A stretch of DNA of 64,000 nucleotides from Acidobacteriota bacterium (GCA_018268915.1 JAFDVQ010000006.1:1-64000), one strand, 5' to 3'; counted from the stretch's first letter, positions 1 through 9,041 are shown. The notes: generated from the sequence alone by a model not told the origin. Numbers and translations are program-made.

Positions 1-348
1 AGCCGGAGCGCTTGAGCCGGGCGGTGTTGCCCTGGCGGAGCGAAGTTCGTTCGTAGGCCCACTGTTTGAGCCGCATGATTGCCATGACTTGATCAGACGG
101 GATTGGCGCGATACCAGGCATTGTCGTTTTTCCGGGTCGTACTCGTTGAGTTCGGTTATGGCCTCCTGCATTTGTTTGAGGGGCCAGCCGATGGCCTCAC
201 AGATTTCACGAAGAATGAAGTCCTGATCGCTGATGGGGGGCGGGGGCGGCTGGGGATCTTTGAGCCACGCGAGGGCTTCGGCGGCGGGGGTTTCTTCTCG
301 GGCGGGGGTGCGTTGGGCGGGGTCGGAGTCTTGGAGCGGGTGATGCAC
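1..348 (-). CDS. hypothetical protein, partial at left edge, apparent -1 frameshift
   Basis: The GTG at 348-346 opens a reading frame 12 bases after the stop of the gene upstream of it. The frame shows good codon use, a proline run (LKDPQPPPPP) and a helical stretch (LREICEAIGWPLKQMQEAI). After residue 75 or so the frame becomes unlike coding sequence. The -1 frame then carries the plausible sequence (SDQVMAIMRLKQWAYERTS) to the window edge. The switch falls at an A-run at 131-127 on the minus strand. Either one gene is frameshifted, or a second gene starts at the ATG at 121-119 and overlaps it. I do not recognise the family. The co-directional packing suggests it belongs to the same accessory operon as the integrase. 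Confidence 0.4.
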   Translation of the reverse strand, partial: MHHPLQDSDPAQRTPAREETPAAEALAWLKDPQPPPPPISDQDFILREICEAIGWPLKQMQEAITELNEYDPEKRQCLVSRQSRLIKSWQSCGSNSGPTNELRSARATPPGSSAPA

Positions 349-360
349 CTAAGAAGACTA

Positions 361-633
361 CTACATAGGGTGCACCGTGGGCGATTCGGAGATGATTTGA
401 TTGGTGAACCCGCAGCCGCAAACATCAGTATGAAGCCGCAGGCATTCGGCCAGCGCATTCAGGCGAGCTGAAACTGCGATGCGTTCTCGACCAAGAAGGC
501 GGCTGTCTGCGTAGCGAACGGAATGTGGACTTCGGGCTAGCCGGGAGGCAGACACCGACAGTTGCGACAGAGATTGGAGACAATCAGAAACCCGCCGTTC
601 CAATTCGCGACGCTCCGGACAGGAGAGTTTCAT
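361..633 (-). CDS. small hypothetical protein of the accessory segment
   Basis: This is a 90-residue protein rich in Arg, Leu and Ser that looks mostly helical (MKLSCPERRELERRVSDC at its start), with a C-x-C near the end (VCGCG). The ATG at 633 is chosen because the following sequence reads as a normal N-terminus. ATG at 642 and TTG at 651 are in frame but add only a few residues. No signal peptide, membrane segment or known domain is visible. It lies between two other small same-strand genes downstream of the recombinase. Confidence 0.45.
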   Translation of the reverse strand: MKLSCPERRELERRVSDCLQSLSQLSVSASRLARSPHSVRYADSRLLGRERIAVSARLNALAECLRLHTDVCGCGFTNQIISESPTVHPM

Positions 634-714
634 CGGGCCCATGGACACCAAGTTACACCGAAACCTAGGGTTTCAACTAGGGAGGCGGATGCGCGCGGGG
701 GAAGTGCCCATCTT

Positions 715-1020
715 TCAGGAGCTTGAGCACGCGGCGAGGATTCGGCTGGCGATGGCTCGGGCCTCTTCCCACATTTGGCATTCGTCCTGTTCGGTGGCTA
801 CGTCCCACAAATCCATGGCGGCCATGTGAAGGACGGCGGCGAGCTTGGCGGCCGGCGCGGGTTGCCGCACCAGCGGACCTGGCACCAGTCGGCGTTGTTC
901 TGCCAGGGCGTGTTGGACTCGGGCGCAGACTTCGGCGGCGCTGGGTGGGTTCGTTGGCTTCCCGCCCATGCTGCGCATGGACGGGGCACCCGAGATGGTC
1001 GCGGGGGTGGGGGTGGTCAC
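715..1020 (-). CDS. small hypothetical protein, translationally coupled
   Basis: The start is the GTG at 1020-1018, which overlaps the stop codon of the preceding gene (GTGA), so translation is probably coupled. The product is about 101 residues: a low-complexity Thr/Pro/Ala N-terminus, then a compact helical domain ending in AAMDLWDVATEQDECQMWEE and a short Ser tail. I do not recognise a family. It is third in a run that begins with the integrase. Confidence 0.5.
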   Translation of the reverse strand: MTTPTPATISGAPSMRSMGGKPTNPPSAAEVCARVQHALAEQRRLVPGPLVRQPAPAAKLAAVLHMAAMDLWDVATEQDECQMWEEARAIASRILAACSSS

Positions 1021-1373
1021 TTCTTTTTGGCTCCTTTCGATTTGAGAGTGCTCATGGCAACTTGTGCGGCGTAGAGGAGTTGTGAGCCGTCGCGACCGTC
1101 GAAGACTTCGAGAGCGATGCCCTGCGCGATGCAGGCAATGGCGGCGCGGATGGCGTTTAGAGACTCCATGCGGGGCATGGCGAGCTTGTAGGCAACCGAC
1201 GCCATGCGGAGCGCTTTGGGCTGGGCAAGGCCTTTCTCCTTGGCGATGTTGTAGGCGTGGTGGTATTCGTCCTGGCACTTGGCGACGGCGCGGGCGGCGA
1301 GGCTGGTGCGATCGCGCGGCGGTTCGGCCTGGGCGTAGAGGATGAGAGGACGAGCGAGTAGGGCGGTTCTCAT
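1017..1373 (-). CDS. small hypothetical protein, translationally coupled to the integrase
   Basis: The ATG at 1373-1371 overlaps the integrase stop codon (ATGA), so this 118-residue protein is coupled to the recombinase and overlaps the next gene by four bases. It looks all-helical, with an Arg-rich N-terminus and a Lys-rich tail (LKSKGAKKK). There is no transmembrane segment. By position it could be an accessory or directionality factor of the element, but nothing in the sequence shows DNA binding beyond its basic charge. Confidence 0.5.
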   Translation of the reverse strand: MRTALLARPLILYAQAEPPRDRTSLAARAVAKCQDEYHHAYNIAKEKGLAQPKALRMASVAYKLAMPRMESLNAIRAAIACIAQGIALEVFDGRDGSQLLYAAQVAMSTLKSKGAKKK

Positions 1374-2388
1374 GCGGATTGTTCTTCGCTTTCTTCAATG
1401 CGTGGGCGCTTGATGAGTTCGAGGGTGTGGCGTTTCACGGGGCGGAGATCGTGGTCGAGGTAGATCACAGTAGAGTGAAGCGACAGGTGTCCGAGAAACG
1501 CTTGCACGTCGCGGAGGTCGCCGGTGGCTTCGAGCATGGCGACGGCGGCGGTGCGGCGCAGGTCGTGCGGAATGATTCGGCGGTTGAAGTTGAGGCGCTT
1601 GCGCAGGCGAGTGAACGCGCGGCGCATGATGTGTCCCCACTTGGTGTCGGGGCCTGGCTTGCAGCCGGTGCCGGGGCCTGTCCAGAGTTGCGCAACGAAG
1701 GGCTGGCTGCTGTCGAGGTCACAGGACTCGATCATGCGGCGCACGTCCTCGGTGACCGGTAGAGTGAGGGTCGCTCCGCCCTTGCTGATGAAGTGGAGAG
1801 AGCGGCTTTGCCGGTTGTAGTTCTGCGGCGACAGCAGGGCCGCGGTTCCGCTGCGGATGGCGAGATCGCTGCAGAGGAGTGTGTAGAGCTTCAGGTGCGG
1901 CGGCGACGCGCTGAGGATGCGATTGATTTCTTCGCGCGTGGCGGTGTTGTTCCTGGGCCTGACCCCGGTGTAACGCCGGATTTGACCGTCGAGCTTGGGC
2001 GCGTTGTGGTTCTCCCAGAGCCAGCGGAGGACGCGGCGGAGCGCACCAGCACGGGACGCTTTGGTGCTGCGGGCGAGTCCGCTTTGGAAGAGACGACCGT
2101 CGATGTCCTGGATATGCGAGGCTCGGAGTTCGCTCGGGCGGAGGTCGCCGTAGGAGCTGATGATGAGCTTGGACGCCTGAAGGAGATGAGAGCCGCCCGG
2201 TGCGGAGCCGAATTGGGCGAGTAAGGTGCGGGCGACCGTTTGCCTCTCGCCGTTGGTTTTGGGTGCGCTAGTTCCTTCTGCTCGGCCTCAAATGTGAGGG
2301 CGGCGCGCTCGGTAAAGAAGGATTTGCGTTTGCGCTGACCGTTCTGATCTCGCCAGTCAGCAAAGAATTTGCCGGATTTCTCGAACAT
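1370..2388 (-). CDS. tyrosine recombinase/integrase, broken by a -1 frameshift at a slippery heptamer
   Basis: This is a site-specific recombinase of the phage integrase family. The ATG at 2388 opens 44 good codons (MFEKSGKFFADWRDQ...), an N-terminal arm with the usual Arg/Lys-rich strand. The remaining coding sequence lies in the -1 frame from about 2257 to the stop at 1370. Joined, the protein has about 339 residues, normal for the family. The catalytic set is complete: an Arg in LAIRSGTAALL, a Lys in ISKGG, the box HDLRR, the second His in FLGH, and a Tyr in STVIYLDHD. The switch falls exactly at CCCAAAA, read C CCA AAA in the starting frame. A -1 programmed frameshift, a recent inactivating indel, or an assembly error are all possible. 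The intact downstream frame argues against old decay. Confidence 0.8.
2257..2263 (-). other. candidate -1 ribosomal slippery site (CCCAAAA)
   Basis: On the minus strand the heptamer C CCA AAA sits in the X XXY YYZ register relative to the ATG at 2388. Slipping back one base places ribosomes in the frame that carries the whole catalytic domain of the recombinase. I see no obvious stimulatory hairpin, but GC-rich sequence follows at once. An indel in the A-run would look the same. Confidence 0.4.
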
Positions 2389-2510
2389 GTACGCTTACCT
2401 TTCTCGCATGCTGAGCGTCCGACAGCCTGTGATCACTGACACCGATGGACACCATGCGAAGTGAGCGAAAACCCGCGTCTGGAGCGGGGTTTGCTGGTGT
2501 CCGGAGAGTA

Positions 2511-3179
2511 ATGCTAAAGTCGAGCTCGATGAAGGTCGTCCGCGCGCTGCCGCTTCTGATCATTGGGCTTGCTGCCACATCCTGGGCCAACGACCACAAA
2601 GTTCCTCCGGTACAGCCCGCCACGTCCTTCGCTGCCGTCGAGACGCACGAGAAAGAACACGTCTCCATCGCCGTCGAGCCTTACGACACCCGCGAAAAGG
2701 AATCCATCTTCCGCGTCGACTACCTCGGCCACGGCATCATGCCCGTCCGGCTCATCGTCACCAACGACGGCAATCGCCCCATCTCTCTCCGCGACGCCCG
2801 CATTCTCTTCTACACACCCGGCGGAGACCGCATTCAGGCCGCCGAGCCCGCAGATGTTGAACGCCTGATGACGCGAACCGAGCGCGAAGGCAAAAAGATC
2901 CCGATGCCTGGCCCCTTCCCCTCTATCAAGATGAAGCCTAAGGCCAGCAACAAAAACATCGAGGAAGACTTCAATCAGTTTGAATATGGCGCGCTCGTAG
3001 TCGAGCCCCACACAACTCGCGCCGGCTTTCTGTTCTACGACGTCTCGCAGCTCGATCACCCGCTCGAGGGCGCCAAACTCCACCTGCACAAAATTCGTGA
3101 TGCCGATGGTAACGAGCTCTTCTTCTTCGAAATCCCCTTTGACACTTATCTCAAATCAAAATCAAAGGACATGAAGTAG
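2511..3179 (+). CDS. hypothetical secreted protein
   Basis: This 222-residue protein is probably periplasmic or surface-attached. The ATG at 2511 follows a GGAGAG ribosome-binding site. It gives a basic N-terminus and hydrophobic segment (VRALPLLIIGLAATSWA) typical of a signal peptide, with cleavage near the end of that segment. The mature part is polar with beta-strand character (RLIVTNDGNRPISLRDARI), like an immunoglobulin-type sandwich, but no named domain is recognised. It is the first gene after the accessory segment and stands alone on its strand. Confidence 0.7.
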   Translation: MLKSSSMKVVRALPLLIIGLAATSWANDHKVPPVQPATSFAAVETHEKEHVSIAVEPYDTREKESIFRVDYLGHGIMPVRLIVTNDGNRPISLRDARILFYTPGGDRIQAAEPADVERLMTRTEREGKKIPMPGPFPSIKMKPKASNKNIEEDFNQFEYGALVVEPHTTRAGFLFYDVSQLDHPLEGAKLHLHKIRDADGNELFFFEIPFDTYLKSKSKDMK

Positions 3180-3311
3180 AGGCTGCGAGCCGTTTCTTCC
3201 TTCAGGCGGCCCTTCCCCTGCCAGAAGTAATAGCCGCCATTACCCTGGTCGTAGATTCATCCCCTATCTGTGTCATTGAGGGCCTTGCGTTTCGATGCCA
3301 CCATTCTCGGC

Positions 3312-3587
3312 ATGCGAATGAATCTTATTGCCCGGTCTTCCGGCGACTCCTCCATCGGAACGATCCCCCTCTCGCTGACGCTCAAGCCGTCATGCGGGCT
3401 TCCGGGTGACTACGAATTTCCAACCGACAGCGCCGCGCTTATCCGTCTGCTCCGCGCTCAAACCGACCTCCCCGGCACCGTACTCCAGCACTTCGAAGAC
3501 GATATCCGCGCCGGCTTCAATCCCCGTCTTCTCGGCGTCGAGTTGAACGACAACGTCCTGGAAAAAATCGGCTACTTCATCGACTGA
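3312..3587 (+). CDS. hypothetical protein
   Basis: A protein of about 91 residues if started at ATG 3312 (MRMNLIARSS); ATG at 3270 is also in frame but the added residues look non-coding. It has a Leu-rich helical middle and an acidic C-terminal half. There is no membrane segment or known motif. It faces the convergent kinase gene ending at 3708. Codon use matches the neighbours, so it is probably real, but the function is unknown. Confidence 0.45.
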   Translation: MRMNLIARSSGDSSIGTIPLSLTLKPSCGLPGDYEFPTDSAALIRLLRAQTDLPGTVLQHFEDDIRAGFNPRLLGVELNDNVLEKIGYFID

Positions 3588-3707
3588 TCGGGCACGCAAG
3601 GCCGAAGCACAATCAAGCCGATCTGACCTGCGAAAGCAGACAAGACGCATCAGTCTTGGGACGATTCAGGCATTCACTACTGGGGGCGGCTCCAGACCAA
3701 TTGCTGG

Positions 3708-4919
3708 TCACATCGCCGCCGCGACCCTCTGCAAACCAGCGCCCTGTCCGCGATCCTGTACAGCCTTTGGCTGCTCAAGCGGCGGACTCGAGGGCAGATA
3801 GATAGCGAAGACCGTCCCGCACGGAGTCTCCGTTCTCGAGCGGAAGCGTAGCTTGCCGCCATTCCTCTCCACAATGTCACGCGTCAGCCAGAGCCCAAGT
3901 CCCGTCCCGCTACTTCCCTTTGTCGTAAAAAACTGCCGGAAGAGCTGCGGCCGGATCTCCTTCCGGATTCCACCGCCCGTGTCGGCAACGGTCATCCGTG
4001 CATACTCAACGCCATCCACGGATACCGGCATCACGTGAATACGCAGGCTTCCACCATCCTTCATCGCATCTACGGCATTGCCAATCAGGTTTACCAGCGC
4101 CTGCCGTATCTCGCCTTCGCTGCAGTAACCAAAAGCCCGCTCCGCCGTGACCCGTTCACGAATCTGTCGTTCGCGCAGCTTTCCGCGAAACAGCGTAACC
4201 GCCGACATCGCCAATTCCGACACATCGGTGAATGAGGGGTGCGCCGGAGCACGATGAAACTTCAGCGTATGATCCACAATCTCGCTGATCCGGTGAAATT
4301 CTCTAATAGCCAACTGCCCAAACGAGTGCGCTTCATCAAGCGTAGAGCTGTTCTCCACGAGGAACAGCAAGTTCCCGAGCGCTTCCAGCGGATTGTTCAC
4401 CTCGTGTGCCAGAGTCGCCACAAGTCGCCCCGCTACTGCCAGGTGTTCCGACTTCTTCAGGGCTTCGTCGCTCTGGAACTGCTTAACCGCCGCGTCGCGA
4501 ACCTGCAGCTGCTTCTGTCGGGCATTGAACGCGACCTGGATCGCACTCAGCAACATCTCCTTGCGAATCGGTCGGTCCAGCAGGATCAGACTGCGTACCT
4601 CGATGCGAGCCTGGCTCGCCAAGGCTGCACAGCCCGGTTCAGTGGAGCTGCTGGTAAGAAGAATCACAGGAAGGTCCGACCACACTGGCTGCGAACGAAC
4701 TAGCCGCCTCACTGCGTCCAGGCCGCCGCGCTGCAAAGCTTCATCCGTCAGGATCAGCCCCAGCAGCATCGCTCCATCGCGCGTCTCAACGCCGCGGAGT
4801 TGCTGCAGATTCTCGGCGGGAAATCCCGCTCCATTCAAGAACCCAGAGATCAGATCACCATCACGGCCCAGAGGAGCAACGACAACGAACCGGGGAACAT
4901 TGGCAGCGAGTTCGCTCAC
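3708..4919 (-). CDS. soluble sensor histidine kinase with receiver-like N-terminus
   Basis: This 403-residue protein autophosphorylates a His and should pass phosphate to an unknown response regulator. Residues 1-135 have a receiver-like pattern (LILTDEAL, VILLTSSS), but the conserved Lys before Pro is Arg (LDRPIRKEML), so phosphorylation there is doubtful. The H-box is LAHEVNNPL with His172. The ATPase domain follows with an N box (LVNLIGNAVDAM), G1 (VADTGGGI), F box (FRQFFTTK) and G2 (GTGLGLWL), all intact. No membrane segment is present, so it is cytosolic. Its ATG overlaps the stop of the upstream KaiC-like gene, so the two are co-translated and probably work together. Confidence 0.9.
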   Translation of the reverse strand: MSELAANVPRFVVVAPLGRDGDLISGFLNGAGFPAENLQQLRGVETRDGAMLLGLILTDEALQRGGLDAVRRLVRSQPVWSDLPVILLTSSSTEPGCAALASQARIEVRSLILLDRPIRKEMLLSAIQVAFNARQKQLQVRDAAVKQFQSDEALKKSEHLAVAGRLVATLAHEVNNPLEALGNLLFLVENSSTLDEAHSFGQLAIREFHRISEIVDHTLKFHRAPAHPSFTDVSELAMSAVTLFRGKLRERQIRERVTAERAFGYCSEGEIRQALVNLIGNAVDAMKDGGSLRIHVMPVSVDGVEYARMTVADTGGGIRKEIRPQLFRQFFTTKGSSGTGLGLWLTRDIVERNGGKLRFRSRTETPCGTVFAIYLPSSPPLEQPKAVQDRGQGAGLQRVAAAM

Positions 4920-6382
4920 AACAAGTCTTGTCCTCCTCTGTATTCGGGCGTGCCGCTCAAGACACCTACGAAGTTCTTCAACGGCTCACCGATGCTCAGC
5001 TTGCCCGAACTCATCCTCATCTCTCGAATCGAACGTTCATGCGGCCCCGACCTGCGCTTGACCACTGAGATCGCCTGTCTGACCTCTCCCATAGCTTCGA
5101 AATACCTGAGGAGCAACACGTTATCGGCCAGATAACTTACATCGGTTGGAGACGACATAGCGGCGCCGAGCAGCCCGTATTGCGCCAGAACCATAAACGA
5201 AGCCACACCTACCTGGTTTAGATACGAGAGCAGTTCATGAAGCTGTACGGTGAGCGCCAGTTCTTCGCTCATTGAATTCATCAGCCCGTTCAGGCTGTCG
5301 ATCACCACAATCCGCCAGCGCTTCTCCTCTACCCCCCGCCGGATCCGGTGAATAAACTCACCGGGCGAAAGCTCAGCTGGATCAACCTGTTCCAGATGAA
5401 TAAGATCCTTCTCCAGAAAGGGATCCAGATCCATCCCCAGCCCTCGGCTGCGCACCCGGAATGACTGGCGGGTCTCATCAAAGGTGAAGATCGCACTTTT
5501 CTCGTTTCGCTTGGCCGCCTGCATCACAAACTGTGTACAAAGGGTCGACTTTCCGCATCCCGTTGGGCCTGCGATAAGGGTGCTCGTCCCTCGCTGAACC
5601 CCGCCGTTGAAGAGGGAATCCAGCTCCTTCACACCGCTGGGCAGGTTCTCGGTCATAACGGCCGCGCCGCGGTGCTCACCTGACACGAGCCGCGGAAAGA
5701 CAAGCACGCCGCCCTTCACAATGATGTAATCGTGATATCCCTCCCGGAAGCTCGACGCACGGATCTTCAGCACTTCAAGCCTGCGCCGGGTGATTCCATA
5801 GCTTCGCGAAAGGACCTCCATGCTTAGAACCCCGTGGGCAATGGTCTGTACCTGGGTTTCGTGATTCTCCTTGAACCGCTCGTCCAGCAGCAAGGTCGTG
5901 CAGTCCTGCCCCTCAAAAAACTGCTTCAGGCTGAGCACCTGCCGCCTGTAACGAAGAGAATCGCGAGCCAGCATCCGCAGCTCCGACATCGAATCAATGA
6001 TTACCCGAGACGGGTTGATGTCACGGACGCGCGCCAGAATCGTCTCCAGCACGTCCGATAGCTCCACCTCAGCCGGCTGGAACACTGTGTACTGCTTTCC
6101 TGCGTCCCCGGCGATCTCCGGAGGAGAGATCTTACATATCTCAATGTTCTTGAGATCCATGCCGTGCGAGTCGGCCACATGCCGCAGCTCTGCCTCGCTT
6201 TCGGCCAGCGAAATATAGAGTCCCTTCTCGCCTTTCTTCGCGCCGGCAATCAGGAACTGCAGCGCAAGAGTCGTCTTCCCCGCTCCCGGGCTTCCCTCCA
6301 CCAGATATAGAAAACCTTTGGCCAATCCCCCGTGCAGGATGTCATCCAAGCCTGCAATCCCCGTAGACAGACGCGAGTCCAT
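4916..6382 (-). CDS. KaiC-like double RecA-domain ATPase
   Basis: A 488-residue KaiC-family ATPase with two RecA-like domains. Domain 1 has Walker A GSPGAGKT at residues 30-37 and a Walker B-type strand (SRVIIDSMSEL). Domain 2 has Walker A GPTGCGKS at 272-279 and IVVIDSLNGL. Like cyanobacterial KaiC it is a duplicated domain, but no kaiA or kaiB is nearby. Outside cyanobacteria such proteins are usually linked to signalling through histidine kinases rather than a clock. The histidine kinase that follows overlaps by four bases (ATGA), which supports a two-protein ATP-dependent sensing module. Whether the CII phosphorylation sites are kept cannot be judged by eye. Confidence 0.9.
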   Translation of the reverse strand: MDSRLSTGIAGLDDILHGGLAKGFLYLVEGSPGAGKTTLALQFLIAGAKKGEKGLYISLAESEAELRHVADSHGMDLKNIEICKISPPEIAGDAGKQYTVFQPAEVELSDVLETILARVRDINPSRVIIDSMSELRMLARDSLRYRRQVLSLKQFFEGQDCTTLLLDERFKENHETQVQTIAHGVLSMEVLSRSYGITRRRLEVLKIRASSFREGYHDYIIVKGGVLVFPRLVSGEHRGAAVMTENLPSGVKELDSLFNGGVQRGTSTLIAGPTGCGKSTLCTQFVMQAAKRNEKSAIFTFDETRQSFRVRSRGLGMDLDPFLEKDLIHLEQVDPAELSPGEFIHRIRRGVEEKRWRIVVIDSLNGLMNSMSEELALTVQLHELLSYLNQVGVASFMVLAQYGLLGAAMSSPTDVSYLADNVLLLRYFEAMGEVRQAISVVKRRSGPHERSIREMRMSSGKLSIGEPLKNFVGVLSGTPEYRGGQDLL

Positions 6383-6549
6383 TTGCCCAACACCCCATCA
6401 GTGATTTTGTGGTCGTGCCCTGGCAAACAGTTACATCGATGCAACATTCGAGGCGTAACGTAAGGCCGAGACAAACGATTTAGATGCAGCCATTTCCCGG
6501 CTTGTTTGCCCGCAGTTTAGACAAAGTCAAGAGTCCGAGGCCAATCTCG

Positions 6550-8871
6550 TTATCGTGTTACTTCTCCTCGACTCACCGCTTCTCGTCCCCTGGTTTCCTT
6601 GAGGCCTGCGTATTCGTCCACCCAGTCATTCACCGTCTTCCACCACAGCTGCGAGTTCTGCGGCTTTAAGACCCAGTGCCCCTCATCCGGGAAATACAGC
6701 ATCTTGCTCGGCACTCCGAGCCTCAGCAGCGTGGTGAAGAGTTGGTAGCCCTCGCTGACGTCCAGCCGGAAATCAAGCTGGCCATGCACCACCAGCGTCG
6801 GCGTCTTGAAGTTCTTCGCCGACATCATCGGAGCCCACCTCCGAAAGGGGTTTTGCGAGTCTGGTTTGCCGTAGTACTCCCATGGCTTGCCCCCGCTGCC
6901 GTTTGGAGATTTGAACTCCCACTCGTTGAACCACAGCTCTTCGGTCGTTCCATACGCCGACTCCGGATCGAACATCCCGTCGTGCGACACGATGCACTTG
7001 AACCGGTTCGTATGCCCAAGCACCCAGTTCGCCATGTACCCGCCATAGCTCGCGCCCAGCGCACACTCGCGGTTCTTGTCGATGAATGAATAGTGCTGCT
7101 CCGCGTAGTCCAGCCCCGACATCAGATCCGTGAACGGCTTCCCTCCCCAGTCGCCATTCACGCGATCGACGAAGGACTGTCCATACCCAGTCGACCCACC
7201 CGGATTGATCATGATCACGACATACCCGTTCGCGGCGAACAACTCCGCATTCCACCGGTACGACCACGCGTCGCCCCACGCCCCCTGCGGCCCCCCATGA
7301 ATCAGGAACTTCACCGGATACTTCTTCGCAGCATCGAACCCCGGCGGCCGGATGAGGAACCCCTGTTCCTTCGTCCCATCTGCTGCGGTAAACCAGAAGG
7401 ACTCCATCGGTTCTGCTTCATGGGGTCCCCCGCCCCAGATCTGAATGGAATCGAGGAGTGCCTTGTTGAGGTGCGTCACTTGTTCAACTTTGTAGATGTC
7501 GTATTCGGCTGATTCAAACGAACCAGGAACGGGACCAATCCGGTCTGGAGATCCGAACTTGTCTACATTGATTCCGCTACTCACGCCGAGGTGCATCACG
7601 ACCACATCGGCTGGTCTCGATACGGTCATCCTTGAAGCGGTCAAGAAACGACCGTCTGAGCTCACATGCAAATCACTGTATTCTCCCCATTCGATGTCAT
7701 CCTTAATCACCCCAATAGTGGTTCTCCAGTTGAGATTCTTCCCGTCGACATCGACCGAGAAAATGGGCTCATTTCCTGAATTGCCGCAAGTAAAGTAGAT
7801 CGTTTTGGAACTCGAACTCCATACAAATCCATCAATCCACCGGTCAAACTTCGGCAGCAGATACTTAATCGACTTCGCCTCACGGTCATACAACGCCAAT
7901 CGGAACTTATCGCCCTCATACCCCGCGCGCTCCTGCGACCGCCACGCCAGCCACTTCCCATCCGGCGAGTACGCCGGACTCAAATCTCCGCCCGCTGCCG
8001 TGCTCACCTTCACCGGCTTCGCATCGGGATTGGTCAGGTCCAGCGTGAAGATATCCGAGTTCGTGCTGACCGCCTCCTCCGGAACATCTTTCTTGACGAA
8101 CGCGATCTCCTTCGAATCCGGCGAGAACGCGCAACCGCATCCCAGCGGGTCGGTTGGATAGTCGGTAGGCGCATCGTGCGTGTCGTTCGGCGTCAGGTCC
8201 CTCACCTTCCCGCTCGCCACCTCAAACAGGAACAAGTGTGAACGCTTGTCGCCCGTGAAGTGGTTCCAGTGCCGGTACATCAGGTGCGTAAAAATCTGCG
8301 CCTTCACTTTGCTGTCGGCCTTCGCCTTGTCCCGATCGGCATTGCACTGGTCGCCCGTCTTCGCATCCGCAAACGTGATCGGCGCGCAATCCGGATACAC
8401 CGCCGACGTAAACACCACAAACTTCCCATCCGGCGACCACTTTGCGCTATCCGCCTCGGTCGACATCGCCGTCAGCCTCTTCGTATTGGTAGTCGCTCCG
8501 CTAGCCCCATCGAAGTCCGCTGTCCAGACCTGTCCCCCGCCCTCGCGCCCACTCACAAACAACACGCGCTTCCCGTCCGGCGCAAATTCGAGCCCATCAT
8601 CTCCCGGCTGCGCCGCCGCAACCTTGACCGGCTCTCCACCTGCAATCGCCTGCACCCATAGCTCCGGCGTCTTCGTATTCTTCTGGAGATCAACCGTCGT
8701 GACCGAGTAGCCCAGCCATTTCCCATCCGCAGACACAGCCGTCCCACCCAGACGCTTCATGTGCATCATGTCTTCAAACGTCATCGGACGCTTCGTCTGT
8801 GCCTGAGTTGTTATGGAAGTCGCAAAGAAGCCTGCAAAGAAAAGAAAACAGAACAACCAGAATCTACGCAT
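6550..8871 (-). CDS. secreted S9-family serine peptidase (prolyl oligopeptidase type)
   Basis: This 773-residue exopeptidase or oligopeptidase is exported: the N-terminus is a clear signal peptide (FWLFCFLFFAGFFATSITTQA). Residues of about 30-450 form a WD40-like propeller with repeated SPDGKW-type motifs. The alpha/beta-hydrolase domain follows. The nucleophile is Ser608 in GASYGG, the acid is probably Asp700 in HGQLDFRLD, and the base is His732 in DEGHWV. The oxyanion region HGGPQGAW is also present. Size and order fit acylaminoacyl-peptidase or dipeptidyl-peptidase relatives. It lies alone between the KaiC operon and the next kinase-like gene, all on the minus strand. Confidence 0.93.
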   Translation of the reverse strand: MRRFWLFCFLFFAGFFATSITTQAQTKRPMTFEDMMHMKRLGGTAVSADGKWLGYSVTTVDLQKNTKTPELWVQAIAGGEPVKVAAAQPGDDGLEFAPDGKRVLFVSGREGGGQVWTADFDGASGATTNTKRLTAMSTEADSAKWSPDGKFVVFTSAVYPDCAPITFADAKTGDQCNADRDKAKADSKVKAQIFTHLMYRHWNHFTGDKRSHLFLFEVASGKVRDLTPNDTHDAPTDYPTDPLGCGCAFSPDSKEIAFVKKDVPEEAVSTNSDIFTLDLTNPDAKPVKVSTAAGGDLSPAYSPDGKWLAWRSQERAGYEGDKFRLALYDREAKSIKYLLPKFDRWIDGFVWSSSSKTIYFTCGNSGNEPIFSVDVDGKNLNWRTTIGVIKDDIEWGEYSDLHVSSDGRFLTASRMTVSRPADVVVMHLGVSSGINVDKFGSPDRIGPVPGSFESAEYDIYKVEQVTHLNKALLDSIQIWGGGPHEAEPMESFWFTAADGTKEQGFLIRPPGFDAAKKYPVKFLIHGGPQGAWGDAWSYRWNAELFAANGYVVIMINPGGSTGYGQSFVDRVNGDWGGKPFTDLMSGLDYAEQHYSFIDKNRECALGASYGGYMANWVLGHTNRFKCIVSHDGMFDPESAYGTTEELWFNEWEFKSPNGSGGKPWEYYGKPDSQNPFRRWAPMMSAKNFKTPTLVVHGQLDFRLDVSEGYQLFTTLLRLGVPSKMLYFPDEGHWVLKPQNSQLWWKTVNDWVDEYAGLKETRGREAVSRGEVTR

Positions 8872-8920
8872 ACCGTTCCCCTCGCGCCAGCCTTCCGCGC
8901 GAAGAAGAAGTGTACAACGC

Positions 8921-9038
8921 CAGTTGTCAGTGTTCAGTGCTCAGTGGTCAGTGGTCAGGTCTTTGACAATCGGTTCTTCGGAGACAGGTGAAAGCGTAAG
9001 GCCAGGAAAGCTACTGACCCCTGATCACTGATCCCTGC
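8921..9038. repeat. degenerate CAGTG/TCACTGA tandem repeats between genes
   Basis: Positions 8921-8958 contain a run of CAGT(G/T)NTCAG words, and 9011-9038 contain CTGA(C/T)CC and TCACTGA words, separated by about 50 bases. The same vocabulary appears at 12311-12345, near 2428 and near 42362. The block separates two minus-strand genes. It could be a dispersed non-coding repeat family of this genome. Confidence 0.6.
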
Positions 9039-9041
9039 TTT

